Shown here one piece after another: positions 1 through 8,100 of a DNA stretch of 27,517 bases. Source of the stretch: JANXQG01 sp037147235. GTDB lineage: Bacteria > Planctomycetota > Planctomycetia > Pirellulales > Thermoguttaceae. The DNA lies in the NCBI GenBank assembly GCA_037147235.1, contig JBAWVO010000054.1, positions 1-27,517 on the forward strand, given 5' to 3'. Positions within the stretch are counted from its first letter, which is position 1, and each line of letters begins with the position of its first letter. Below the pieces are notes generated by a model. It was not told where the DNA came from. It made no database searches and saw nothing but the letters and a program-made list of their open reading frames with translations. A program made the position numbers and the translations under genes.

Positions 1-3
1 TTC

Positions 4-116
4 TGGCTCTCCACCGGGTTTGCGGATAATTGTGGTGCGGGCGTCCCGCCTGCCCGAGATGTTGTGGTTGAACCAGGCAGGCGAGACGCACGCACCACAA
101 GCTTGGCGGAGAGCCA
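4..116. repeat. Nested palindromic repeat element in intergenic DNA
   Basis: Two inverted-repeat layers are visible. The inner arms (30-54 and 76-100) are 25 bp each with 23 matches and begin TTGTGGTGCGGGCGTC; the loop is 21 bp. The outer arms (4-15 and 105-116) are 12 bp with 11 matches (TGGCTCTCCACC on the left). The inner arm sequence recurs inside ileS at 6042-6093, so this is a dispersed family and not a local terminator. No coding function is evident. Being palindromic, it could fold as RNA or as cruciform DNA. Confidence 0.8.
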
Positions 117-349
117 TATTTCTTTTAAAACGTCCATGTCCGGCCCGGGGAGGAAATGGGCGGCGTTTCATACGCCAAAAAACCCATCCTCAATGACTTG
201 CAATCCCTACCGAGTGACGCGCCGGGATCAAAGGAACCTCCACCGGGCCAGACATGGTTGCGTTTGCGCAGGAAACTCCGTTCTGCCGCCTTCGTAGGTT
301 GGATTCCGTCCCAACAGGGTGGCTGCGCGGGGTATCGTGACAATGCGGA
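117..349. other. Intergenic DNA without a supported gene
   Basis: Together with the palindrome at 4-116, this makes 349 bases without a gene at the left edge. Several short open frames on both strands overlap each other, but none has recognisable protein content or a convincing ribosome binding site. A small inverted pair GTTGG/CCAAC lies near 298-315. The stretch lies downstream of mraZ, where other bacteria usually have rsmH. No rsmH start is visible before the window edge. Confidence 0.6.
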
Positions 350-847
350 TTAGCTCGAGAGCCGATGGAACACGCGGCGGAATCTCGGCATCCGCTGTTC
401 GAGGTAAGCCAGCCAAGCGGCCGGCTTCCAAATTTCGACACACACGGCCGCTCCCACCACGAGCACTTCGTTCTCCGGCGGGTCGCGCTCGACGCCTAGG
501 AACGCTCGGAATCCCTCGGGAATCAGCAGGCGACCACGGCCCCCCAATTCCACCGGCCGATGTCGTGTGGAGAGGAGCCGCCCCAGCAACTGCACTTGGG
601 CAATGCGGTCGTCGCCGAAACTGTCGGCCTGCAATTTCTGTTCGACAAGCTTGATTCGGGCGTTGAGTTTCGCTTCCCAGGCTTCCGCACTCCATAGGCT
701 CAGGCATCCGGATCGTTCTTTGGCCAGAATGCAACGAGGCTTCTCGTTGGTCAGGAGATCGACCAAGCTCTGTGGAATGGAAAGCCGAAACCGCTCGTCC
801 AACGTGCAGGGAAATTCGCCTAGGATAAGTTGCCTGGGGTCTGGCAT
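350..847 (-). CDS. mraZ: MraZ-family transcriptional regulator
   Basis: The 165-residue protein has the two-lobed layout of MraZ, a DNA-binding protein with two AbrB-like folds that represses the division and cell wall cluster in other bacteria. The first DxxxR signature is present (D17 to R21, followed by LSIP). The second copy near residues 102-110 reads GGRGRLLIP, so its usual Asp is replaced by Gly. The length is slightly above the common 140-150. The start ATG at 847 is preceded by AGGG at about 6 nt. In many bacteria mraZ opens the dcw operon with rsmH next; here about 350 bases downstream hold no gene, so it appears solitary. The second half is divergent, so an MraZ-like paralogue with other targets is possible. 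Confidence 0.85.
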   Translation of the reverse strand: MPDPRQLILGEFPCTLDERFRLSIPQSLVDLLTNEKPRCILAKERSGCLSLWSAEAWEAKLNARIKLVEQKLQADSFGDDRIAQVQLLGRLLSTRHRPVELGGRGRLLIPEGFRAFLGVERDPPENEVLVVGAAVCVEIWKPAAWLAYLEQRMPRFRRVFHRLSS

Positions 848-1175
848 CTTCGGCCCTGCACGATGAGGCGGAAAGCGGTGGAAGTAAAGGTGCGCGAATC
901 ACGCGGAATCCTTCTAATATACGCTTTGGGTTGGTTTCCCACAAGTAGCCAACAACAATGGAAAGGATTGGGAACGAATCCCACATAAAGTCTATCGGAT
1001 TTAACGATTCCAACAACCCCCACAATGGAATATAAAAGAAAGAAAATGAGAGATTTGTCCGGGGGCCTTGGCGAGCGTTCGTGCGGAAAGTATACTCGGC
1101 CATGGGTTGCTTCCTTCGGAGCGACCGGAATTTCCTGCTGGCCCAAAACCCAGCCTACTTGGCGAGGATTGTACG
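848..1175. other. Divergent intergenic region between mraZ and the MFS gene
   Basis: These 328 bases separate two divergent genes and should hold both promoters. On the minus strand the hexamer TGTGGG occurs three times (complements at 938-943, 980-985 and 1019-1024), about 40 bp apart. A weak sigma70-like pair for mraZ, TTGTGG (complement of 939-944) with 17 bp to TATATT (complement of 916-921), overlaps the first copy. MraZ is known to bind TGGG-type direct repeats in its own promoter, usually 10 bp apart, so the spacing here is unusual and the assignment is only suggestive. No gene is supported within it. Confidence 0.45.
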
Positions 1176-2396
1176 ATGAGTGTTTCCCTGGATATTTACA
1201 TCCGTCTCAGTTTGGTGATGTTCTTCGAGTATGCGGTATGGGGTGCCTGGGCACCGGTGTTGGCCGCCCGCTTGCTGGGGCCGCTGAAGATGAGCGGCAA
1301 GCAGACCGGCTGGATCTATACGACCTTGCCGCTGGCTTGCATCGTCTCGCCGCTGCTGGCGGGGCAGTTGGCCGACCGCTACCTGAATCTCGAATGGATC
1401 CTCGCCGGGGCCCATCTGATTGCGGCGATCTTGATGTTTGTGGCAGTGCGGCAGAAGACTTTTGGTACTTTATTCCTGGCGATGCTGGGCTGGTCGTTTT
1501 GCTATGCTGCAACGATGCCGTTGGTGAATGCCGCTTTGTTCACACACGCTCCGGCAGCTAGCGGCAAGGTTTTTATCTGGGCTCCAGTCGCCTGGGCTCT
1601 CGTCGGCTATAGCCTTAGCGGCTGGCGCATGCTCCGCAAGGCCGAAAGCGACGGCACCGATGCCATGATGCTCGCTGCCGTCCTCGGACTCGTCGCTGCT
1701 GGGTGTTGTCTCTTTCTGCCATCAACGCCCCCGGCTAACACCGGCGGTGATGCAATCCAACAGGCATTCGGCATGCTCAAGCAGCCGGACTTCCTGCTGT
1801 TCATTGTCACATCGCTTTGCGTTGCAGGTACGATGCAGTTCTATTTTCTCGGCTCCGGGCAGTACATGATGAACCGCGGAATCTCGGGCAAGGCCATTCC
1901 CGGTGCCATGGCGATGGCCCAGGCCGCGCAGGCAATCGCCACATGGTATGCCTTGGATTGGGCGGTTGAACATCTCGGCTTTCAATGGACGCTAGCGATC
2001 GGATCGGGATCCTGGATGCTGCTCTATATGATCTATGCGGCGACCGCGCCTCGGCCGATCCTGGTTATTTCTCAGGCCCTTCATGGATTAGCCTACGTCC
2101 TGTTCATGATTACGACCCAGATCTATGCTGGAAAGATTGCGCCCGACGGTCTCGGTGGTTCCATGCAAGGGCTGATCTTCGCCGCCACCACGGGCGTTGG
2201 GCTTTTCCTTGGCACGCAATTGGCTGGTTTTGCCATGGACAAGTACTCGGTCAACGGCAAATTCCAGTGGCCGAAGATTTGGGCATTCCCGCTGGTCATC
2301 ACCCTGGTCGGCACGTTGGTCTTTGCGACGCTATTCAAGGACAACTCGCCAAAAAAACTGGCGGAGAAACCAGCGACCGTGACAGAAGGAAAGTAA
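1176..2396 (+). CDS. MFS transporter, NupG/XapB-like nucleoside permease family
   Basis: The 406-residue protein is almost entirely hydrophobic, with about twelve membrane-spanning stretches, as in major facilitator transporters of the nucleoside:H+ symporter group. The opening (ISLxxMFFxYxxWGAW type, here VMFFEYAVWGAW) and the LADRY loop after the second or third helix fit that family. I chose the ATG at 1176 because the frame upstream to 1068 encodes a non-conserved, non-membrane leader. The inferred role is proton-coupled uptake of nucleosides or a related small molecule across the inner membrane. It converges on the aldo/keto reductase with only 12 bases between. Substrate specificity cannot be read from the sequence. 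Confidence 0.8.
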   Translation: MSVSLDIYIRLSLVMFFEYAVWGAWAPVLAARLLGPLKMSGKQTGWIYTTLPLACIVSPLLAGQLADRYLNLEWILAGAHLIAAILMFVAVRQKTFGTLFLAMLGWSFCYAATMPLVNAALFTHAPAASGKVFIWAPVAWALVGYSLSGWRMLRKAESDGTDAMMLAAVLGLVAAGCCLFLPSTPPANTGGDAIQQAFGMLKQPDFLLFIVTSLCVAGTMQFYFLGSGQYMMNRGISGKAIPGAMAMAQAAQAIATWYALDWAVEHLGFQWTLAIGSGSWMLLYMIYAATAPRPILVISQALHGLAYVLFMITTQIYAGKIAPDGLGGSMQGLIFAATTGVGLFLGTQLAGFAMDKYSVNGKFQWPKIWAFPLVITLVGTLVFATLFKDNSPKKLAEKPATVTEGK

Positions 2397-2408
2397 TCTC
2401 GCTAAAAA

Positions 2409-3599
2409 TTAGCTTTGGCTGAGCCGTTGTTTGGGGGCCTCGAAAAGTAGGGCGTGCGTTTCTCGCAACCACTGCGGAATCGTCTCCTTGAAAGGCGATT
2501 CCGCCAGTGCCTTATCGAGATCCAGTTCATCGACGTGGGCCGCGTTGAGGCCGGGGAACCAATGCCCGCCGTTACCTATCAGGTTGTAGCGCATCTTGCC
2601 ATACTCCAGCATGTCATAGGCCAGGACTAGATTCCGCAGCCAGAGCATGACGGGCATGTTCATGTAGCCGGGGCTATCCTGCCATGTGGGAAGCCCCGCG
2701 GCATAACTATCTGCCAGATTCTCGCCCACCGCGTCCACCAAAGCCTGGCGCAGCCGCTTCTGAACGGGCGGCAACAGTTCGTCTTTCCGATCCAGAAGCG
2801 GCAAGGTGCTGGCGGGCAGGTCGAAATCGCCGGGGCATGCGGCACCGATGCTTAGTGTGTGGACTTGCGGATGGGCAAGACAGAACAGGATGTTGAAGAC
2901 CAACGGGTGCAACGGCTGACAAAGCTCCAGAAGTCGGGCGGGTGGCTTGTAAAGCATGCCCCCCTTGTCCGATGGACTGATGATAAACACGCCCATGTCC
3001 GCACGCGTGGCGGCCTCAATGGCGGGCCAGTTTTGCTGGAAGATGTAATACCAGTGTAAGTTGACGTAGTCGAAACCCCCGTTGCGCTCGTGGGCGATCG
3101 CCGCCTGAATAACATCGAGAGGACCGTGCGTCGAGAACCCAACGTGCCGGACCTTGCCCTCGGCAACCAATTCCCGGGCCGCTTCCAGGCATCCACCCGG
3201 GCGGGTCGCCCACCACAACGTCTCGTGGTTGTTGATGCCATGGATGCCGAGTAGATCGACATACGAGAGACCCAGACGCTCCAGCGAATCGTGGAAATCG
3301 GCCAGAAACTGCCGGGAATCGGCCAGCGGCATGATCTTGGTCTGCACGATGATCTGTTCGCGCGGCAGTCCACGAAGCGCATGGCCGAGTTGACGTTCCG
3401 ACGACCCGTAGCCGCGTGCGGTCTCAATATGGTGAATGCCCAAGTCCAGGGCACGCCGTACCGTGGCTTCGAGATTCGCCTGCTGGTCGGCCGGGATATC
3501 GCCGAGAGGCGTGTCCTGCCACCGGTATTGGTATCGCATGCTGCCGCACGTAAGGACGGGCATCGAAAGTCCGGTTCGGCCAAATCGTCGGTAGAGCAT
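2409..3599 (-). CDS. Aldo/keto reductase, COG1453-like, without C-terminal cysteine cluster
   Basis: The 396-residue protein has an N-terminal aldo/keto reductase TIM barrel. The catalytic tetrad positions are E59 (in place of the usual Asp), Y64, K88 and H120, in motifs IETARGYGSSE, QTKIMP and GIHG. Relatives of the COG1453 type carry a C-terminal domain with a ferredoxin-like cysteine motif. Here the C-terminal 110 or so residues align in character (RYNLIGNGGHWFPG near residue 340) but contain no cysteine after about residue 285, so no Fe-S cluster is expected. It is probably an NAD(P)H-dependent oxidoreductase of unknown substrate. It follows purN on the same strand after 105 bases and may be its own unit. 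Confidence 0.8.
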   Translation of the reverse strand: MLYRRFGRTGLSMPVLTCGSMRYQYRWQDTPLGDIPADQQANLEATVRRALDLGIHHIETARGYGSSERQLGHALRGLPREQIIVQTKIMPLADSRQFLADFHDSLERLGLSYVDLLGIHGINNHETLWWATRPGGCLEAARELVAEGKVRHVGFSTHGPLDVIQAAIAHERNGGFDYVNLHWYYIFQQNWPAIEAATRADMGVFIISPSDKGGMLYKPPARLLELCQPLHPLVFNILFCLAHPQVHTLSIGAACPGDFDLPASTLPLLDRKDELLPPVQKRLRQALVDAVGENLADSYAAGLPTWQDSPGYMNMPVMLWLRNLVLAYDMLEYGKMRYNLIGNGGHWFPGLNAAHVDELDLDKALAESPFKETIPQWLRETHALLFEAPKQRLSQS

Positions 3600-3704
3600 A
3601 GGTATTTTCAGGAGTAGGGTTGTCGCGACAGGAAAATGATGGTTCGTCTCGCCGCCAACCTGAACTTAGGACGCTATCACCCCTCGAACATGACGGGCAT
3701 GTTC

Positions 3705-4355
3705 CTACCCACAATCTTGACGCTCGCGCGCCAGAATACGAACTTTGCGTCCCTCGACCCGAACTCGCCTGTCGGCAATGAGCTGAATCGCCTCGGGATA
3801 TGCCTCGCATTCGGCCTCAAATATTCGCGCGGCGAGCGTGTCGGGCGTATCGTCGTCTAGCACGGGGACGGCCCGCTGGAGGATCACCGGGCCGTGGTCG
3901 TATTGGTTGTCGGCGAAGTGGATTGTACAGCCGCTGAGTTTTGCGCCGTAGTCGATAACGGCCTGATGCACATGATGGCCGTAGAAGCCTTGGCCGCAAA
4001 AGGCCGGAATCAGCCCCGGATGGATGTTCGTCACGCGACTGGCAAAGTCGTCGGCAATGGTCACCCGCTTGAGAAATCCGGCCATGACGACCAGATCGAT
4101 CTTGGCGGCGCGGCAAGGATCGAGAATCGCCCGACTGAATTCTTCTTGCGACGCAAAGTGATTCGACGGCACGACCGCCGTGGGGATGCCGGCGTCCTGG
4201 GCGAATTGCAGCCCCCGGGCGGTGGGACTGCTCGAAATGACCAGGGCAATCTGCACGCGCAATCGCCCAGCCTGGATCTTATGGATCAGGTTCTTCAACG
4301 TCGTGCCACCGCCGGAAATGAGCACGGCGATGCGAAAAGGCGAAATGGACGGCAT
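3705..4355 (-). CDS. purN: Phosphoribosylglycinamide formyltransferase (PurN)
   Basis: PurN transfers a formyl group from 10-formyl-tetrahydrofolate to GAR, the third step of purine synthesis. The 216-residue product has the phosphate-binding loop SGGGTTL at residues 14-20, the MAGF folate-site motif at 91-94, and the catalytic triad N110, H112 and D153 (motifs NIHPGLIP and YDHGP). Length is normal for the family. I chose the ATG at 4355 because the extension to 4403 overlaps the upstream small gene and is not conserved in character. That small gene ends two bases before this start, so purN looks translationally coupled to a toxin-antitoxin-like pair. Confidence 0.93.
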   Translation of the reverse strand: MPSISPFRIAVLISGGGTTLKNLIHKIQAGRLRVQIALVISSSPTARGLQFAQDAGIPTAVVPSNHFASQEEFSRAILDPCRAAKIDLVVMAGFLKRVTIADDFASRVTNIHPGLIPAFCGQGFYGHHVHQAVIDYGAKLSGCTIHFADNQYDHGPVILQRAVPVLDDDTPDTLAARIFEAECEAYPEAIQLIADRRVRVEGRKVRILARERQDCG

Positions 4356-4357
4356 CG

Positions 4358-4558
4358 TCACAATTGAACGGATTCCTTCTTGGCCGCGGCAACATTCGCC
4401 CAAAAATCCTGCTGTTGGGAAGACTCATTCGCTTTGGCTTCGACAAATGCAAAATACGATGAGAACTCGACCTTGCGCAACTCATATTCGACATGCAGTC
4501 TTTGTTGCGCTGCCCGTTTCATCTCCACGCAATCAAATGACTTATCCTTCATCGACAT
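4358..4558 (-). CDS. Small antitoxin-like protein paired with the PIN-domain gene
   Basis: The 66-residue charged protein begins MSMKDKSFDCVEMKR and is rich in Gln, Glu and Lys, with a mostly helical outlook. The CVEMKR-type opening resembles small proteins I know to sit beside PIN-domain genes in cyanobacteria and other phyla, where they are taken as antitoxins. A perfect GGAGGT lies 5 nt before the ATG, inside the end of the PIN gene, and the two genes overlap by 17 bases in different frames. The stop lies two bases from the purN start. Gene order is toxin first, antitoxin second, the reverse of the common order. Antitoxin function is inferred from context only. Confidence 0.7.
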   Translation of the reverse strand: MSMKDKSFDCVEMKRAAQQRLHVEYELRKVEFSSYFAFVEAKANESSQQQDFWANVAAAKKESVQL

Positions 4559-5003
4559 TGATGACCTCCCGAGGACTAAGAATTGTAATCGGTTGGTAGC
4601 CCATTCGCACGTTTACCGAATTGAATCCTTGAATCCGTCTGTAGTTTACGATGTGGCGAAAATTCCAACTGATGATCAAGTCGGCTCTCGCTACGGTTGC
4701 GGCAGCGACATGCACGGCGTCATCCGCCGAGCCTTGGCCGAGAACGCCGGTTTGAACGTATTCTTCCGCCAACTCGATTACTTCCGTATTCAGGGGCACG
4801 GACTCGATCTGACTTGGCGGCAAATCGAACAGCGTGCGGCTCACGCTTTCGGGCGCGTCCGCCAGTTCACCCACGGTCAGTGGCGAGATTAATACAACAA
4901 AAACACCTTTTCGCACTTCTTCAAGAAAACGACAGCTCTCATCTGAGAACTCCACGTCTTGAGTACCGCCGAAGACAGAAGTGTCAACATAAACGCGAGT
5001 CAT
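4542..5003 (-). CDS. PIN-domain protein, probable VapC-like ribonuclease toxin
   Basis: The 153-residue product has the PIN nuclease acidic set: D7 in VDTSVFGG, E46 in VGELAD, D94/D95 in SADDAVHVAAA, and the WNFRH segment at residues 113-117. PIN toxins of type II systems cleave RNA with Mg2+ bound by these acids. The start ATG at 5003 has only a weak upstream ribosome binding site. It heads a minus-strand group with the small overlapping gene and purN. Single-domain length is normal. A non-toxin RNA-processing role cannot be excluded. Confidence 0.8.
   Translation of the reverse strand: MTRVYVDTSVFGGTQDVEFSDESCRFLEEVRKGVFVVLISPLTVGELADAPESVSRTLFDLPPSQIESVPLNTEVIELAEEYVQTGVLGQGSADDAVHVAAATVARADLIISWNFRHIVNYRRIQGFNSVNVRMGYQPITILSPREVINVDEG
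4564..4569 (-). promoter_or_regulatory. Strong Shine-Dalgarno of the small antitoxin-like gene
   Basis: GGAGGT on the minus strand lies 5 nt upstream of the ATG at 4558, within the 3' end of the PIN gene. It supports the small gene as real and suggests it is translated more efficiently than the PIN gene, whose own site is weak. That ratio is expected for an antitoxin encoded second. Confidence 0.7.
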
Positions 5004-5198
5004 TTACACTTATAAACTCCCGATTTTGCAATCAACGCTGAATACCCAGAAGAACTTTCCAAATCGCTTTGTCTTTCCATACAATTATACTGCTACGAAC
5101 CTCGAAATCCAACCCAGAGGTTGGAACGTGCTTCTCTCGCTGGACGGGCGCAAGAAACAGGTTAAGCAAATTAGTGGGACTCGCAAGCTCGGCCCACC

Positions 5199-8100
5199 CT
5201 ACTTGCTTTTTTTCCCGGGCACGACTCGAATATCGAGCTGCGCCCGATAATCGCCGATCTCGACATCCACCGGTTCCGCGCCATCCATCGGCTCGAACGT
5301 GATCGATACGGCCAGTGTCTCGGTCATGATGTAATCGCGGAACTGCTCGACCGCCGCACGCAATTCCGTAGATTCGGTAACGATTGCAATCGTGACGCGG
5401 TCGGTGAACTGGCAGTTCGTCTCCTTACGACGATCATTGACTGTTCGGGCAACCTCGCGCGCGAGTCCTTCGCGAAGCAGGTCTTCGTTCAATTCGGTGG
5501 AAAGCACGACCACGCAGGCCTTGCCTTGTGCCGCCGCCCACCCTTCCTTGGCCTGGAGTCGAACCTGAATGTCGTCGGAGTCAAGGTCTACCGGCCCATC
5601 GGGCAACTGAAAAGTAACCTTGCCTTGGCTTTTCAATTCGGCCAGTAAAGCACCGCCGTCGGTTTCGGCAAGCAGCTTCTTGACGGTCGGCAACCGCTTG
5701 CCCAATCGTGGGCCAAGCCGCTTTAAGTCGGGCAGTACCGTATAGTTGATGTAGTGATCGGCCCGATCGGCGAAATCGACCTTCTTCACGTTCAATTCGC
5801 CGCAGATCAGTTCAGCGTGTTCTTGCAGCCAATCCAGATGGGTGCGGTCGGCCAGAATGACCTCAACCCCCGCCAGCGGTTGGCGGACTTTGAGCTTCGC
5901 ACCCATACGGGCCGAAAGGCCCAGCGAGACGATCTCGCGAACCAGACTCATTTGGACGGAGAGGGCCTCGTCGATCAGGGCTGCGTCGCCGGTTGGGTAG
6001 TCGCAGAGGTGAACGCTTTCGACAGGTTGCCCGGCAATGTCTTGTGGTGCGGCCGTCTCGGCTGCATTGGCATGCGGGACGCCTGCGCCACAAAAGGCGG
6101 TGACGGCTAGGTTCTGCCAAAGCTCCTCGGCCAGAAATGGAACCATGGGAGCGATCAGCTTGGCAGTGGTCAATAGGGTTTCATAGAGCGTCCAATAGGC
6201 ATCGCTCTTGTCGGCATTGTGTTCGCTGCTCCAGAAGCGATCCCGGCTGCTGCGGACGTACCAGTTGCTCAAGGCGTCGACGAATTCGACCAACCGCTCG
6301 CAGGCATTGAAATTGTTGTACTGGTCCATCCGCTGGACGACTGCGGCCGCCGTTCGGTTCAGCTCGCTGAGGATCCAGCGGTCCAATTCACCCCGCTGGC
6401 ACGGCGGGCGGTAGCCGTGGCCCTTGGCCAAGACGTCCGAAGTCAGTTGACCAGCATTGCCGGTGATTTCCGACGCGGGGTCAAAACCATCGATATTGGC
6501 GTAGATCACGAAGAAGCTATAGACGTTCCAAAGCCGCAGGAGGAACTCGGGGATCGTTTCCTTGATGGCCTGTTCGCTGTAGCGGATCGAGGTCCATGGC
6601 GGCTGATTGGCAAAGAAATACCAACGCAGGGCATCGGCCCCGTAACGGTCGAAGATCTCCCGCGGTTCGCGGTAGTTCCGCTTGCTCTTCGCCATTTTTT
6701 GGCCGTCTTCGCCGAGCATCAGACCTAAAACGATGCAGTTGCGAAAAGGATGCGGATAGGGAACTTCGGAGGTCGCTTCCGCTTGCGGCTTCACACTGGA
6801 TTGCAAAGCCGCTCGCGGCTCTCCGGTCGGATTTTTTCCGAACAACAGCGTGCTGATTGCCAACTGGCTGTAGAACCAGCCGCGCGTCTGGTCGAGGGCC
6901 TCGCTGATAAAATCGGCGGGAAACTGCCCCTGGAATCGCTCCTTCGACCCTTCCTTGTGCGGGTAGCCCCATTGGGCGAACGGCATCGCGCCGCTATCAA
7001 ACCAGCAGTCGATCACGTCGGGCACACGTCGCATCCGCTTGCCGGGTGTTTTGGGCGAATCGTAGGTGACCGCGTCGATATACGGCTTGTGAATTCGCAA
7101 GTGATCGGCCAGCGACGGGTTGGCCGCCTTGGCATTTTCCCAGACATCAAAACCGGTTACCCCCGGCTTTTGCTGTAGTTCTTCGTACGAGCCGATGGCT
7201 TCCATGTGGCCGGTGGCTTCGCAAACCCAGATTGGCAGCGGCGTTCCCCAGTAGCGTTCGCGGGAAAGTGCCCAATCGACGTTCGATTCCAGGAAGTTGC
7301 CAAAACGGCCGTCGCGGATGTGCTCCGGCAGCCAATGGATGAGCTGGTTGTTCGCGAGCAGCTCATCGCGGAATTTCGTCGTGCGGATGAACCAGCTTCT
7401 CCGCGGATATTGGATAAGCGGATCTTCATCAGCCCGCCAGCAGAACGGATAGTCGTGCAGGTATTGTTCTTGATGCAAAAGCAGGCCGCGACGCTTCAAC
7501 TCGCGGATGATATCGCGATCGGCCTCTTTGACCCAGCGGCCTTGGTAATCGGGGGCCTCGGTCGTGAAGGTGCCATCGGGGGCAACGGGGCAGAAGAGAG
7601 ATGGTTCTTGACCCTCGATAAATCGCGCCCGTTCTTTTGTCAGGATATCGAAATCCACTTCGCCGAAAGCAGGCGATTGGTGAACGATACCTGTTCCCGT
7701 GTCTGTGGTGACGAAATCCGCCGCGACAACCCGCCAATAAACGTGTTCTTCCCCTCCGTCCTTGAGAGAACCGCTTAGTTCTCCCGTCGTCTTATAGTAA
7801 TAGTCAAACGGCGGCAGATAGCGAAGCCCGATGAGGTCCGCGCCAGTAAGCCTCGCCTCAACCTGCGGCTCCTGGCCGATCTTCTTGGCGATTGTTTCCA
7901 CCAATGCCGAGGCCATGATCAGCTTTCGCGGCTCATCGGCAAAGCGGACGACCGAGTATTCTAGGTCCGACTTGACCGCGACAAACTGGTTGCTGGGGAG
8001 TGTCCAAGGTGTTGTGGTCCAGACGAGTAGATCGGCATCGGAATTGCCCTCACCCCCGGCCCCTCTCCCGAGTACGGGCGAGGGGAGAATTGGAAAACGC

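Noticed and set aside
228..1103. Long minus-strand frame overlapping mraZ
   Set aside because: It covers mraZ in another frame and its intergenic region; the sequence is Arg/Pro-rich without family features, while the mraZ frame has clear motifs.
2401..2413. Terminator between the convergent MFS and aldo/keto reductase genes
   Set aside because: GCTAA-AAA-TTAGC has only a 5-bp A/T-rich stem and overlaps the reductase end; too weak to call.
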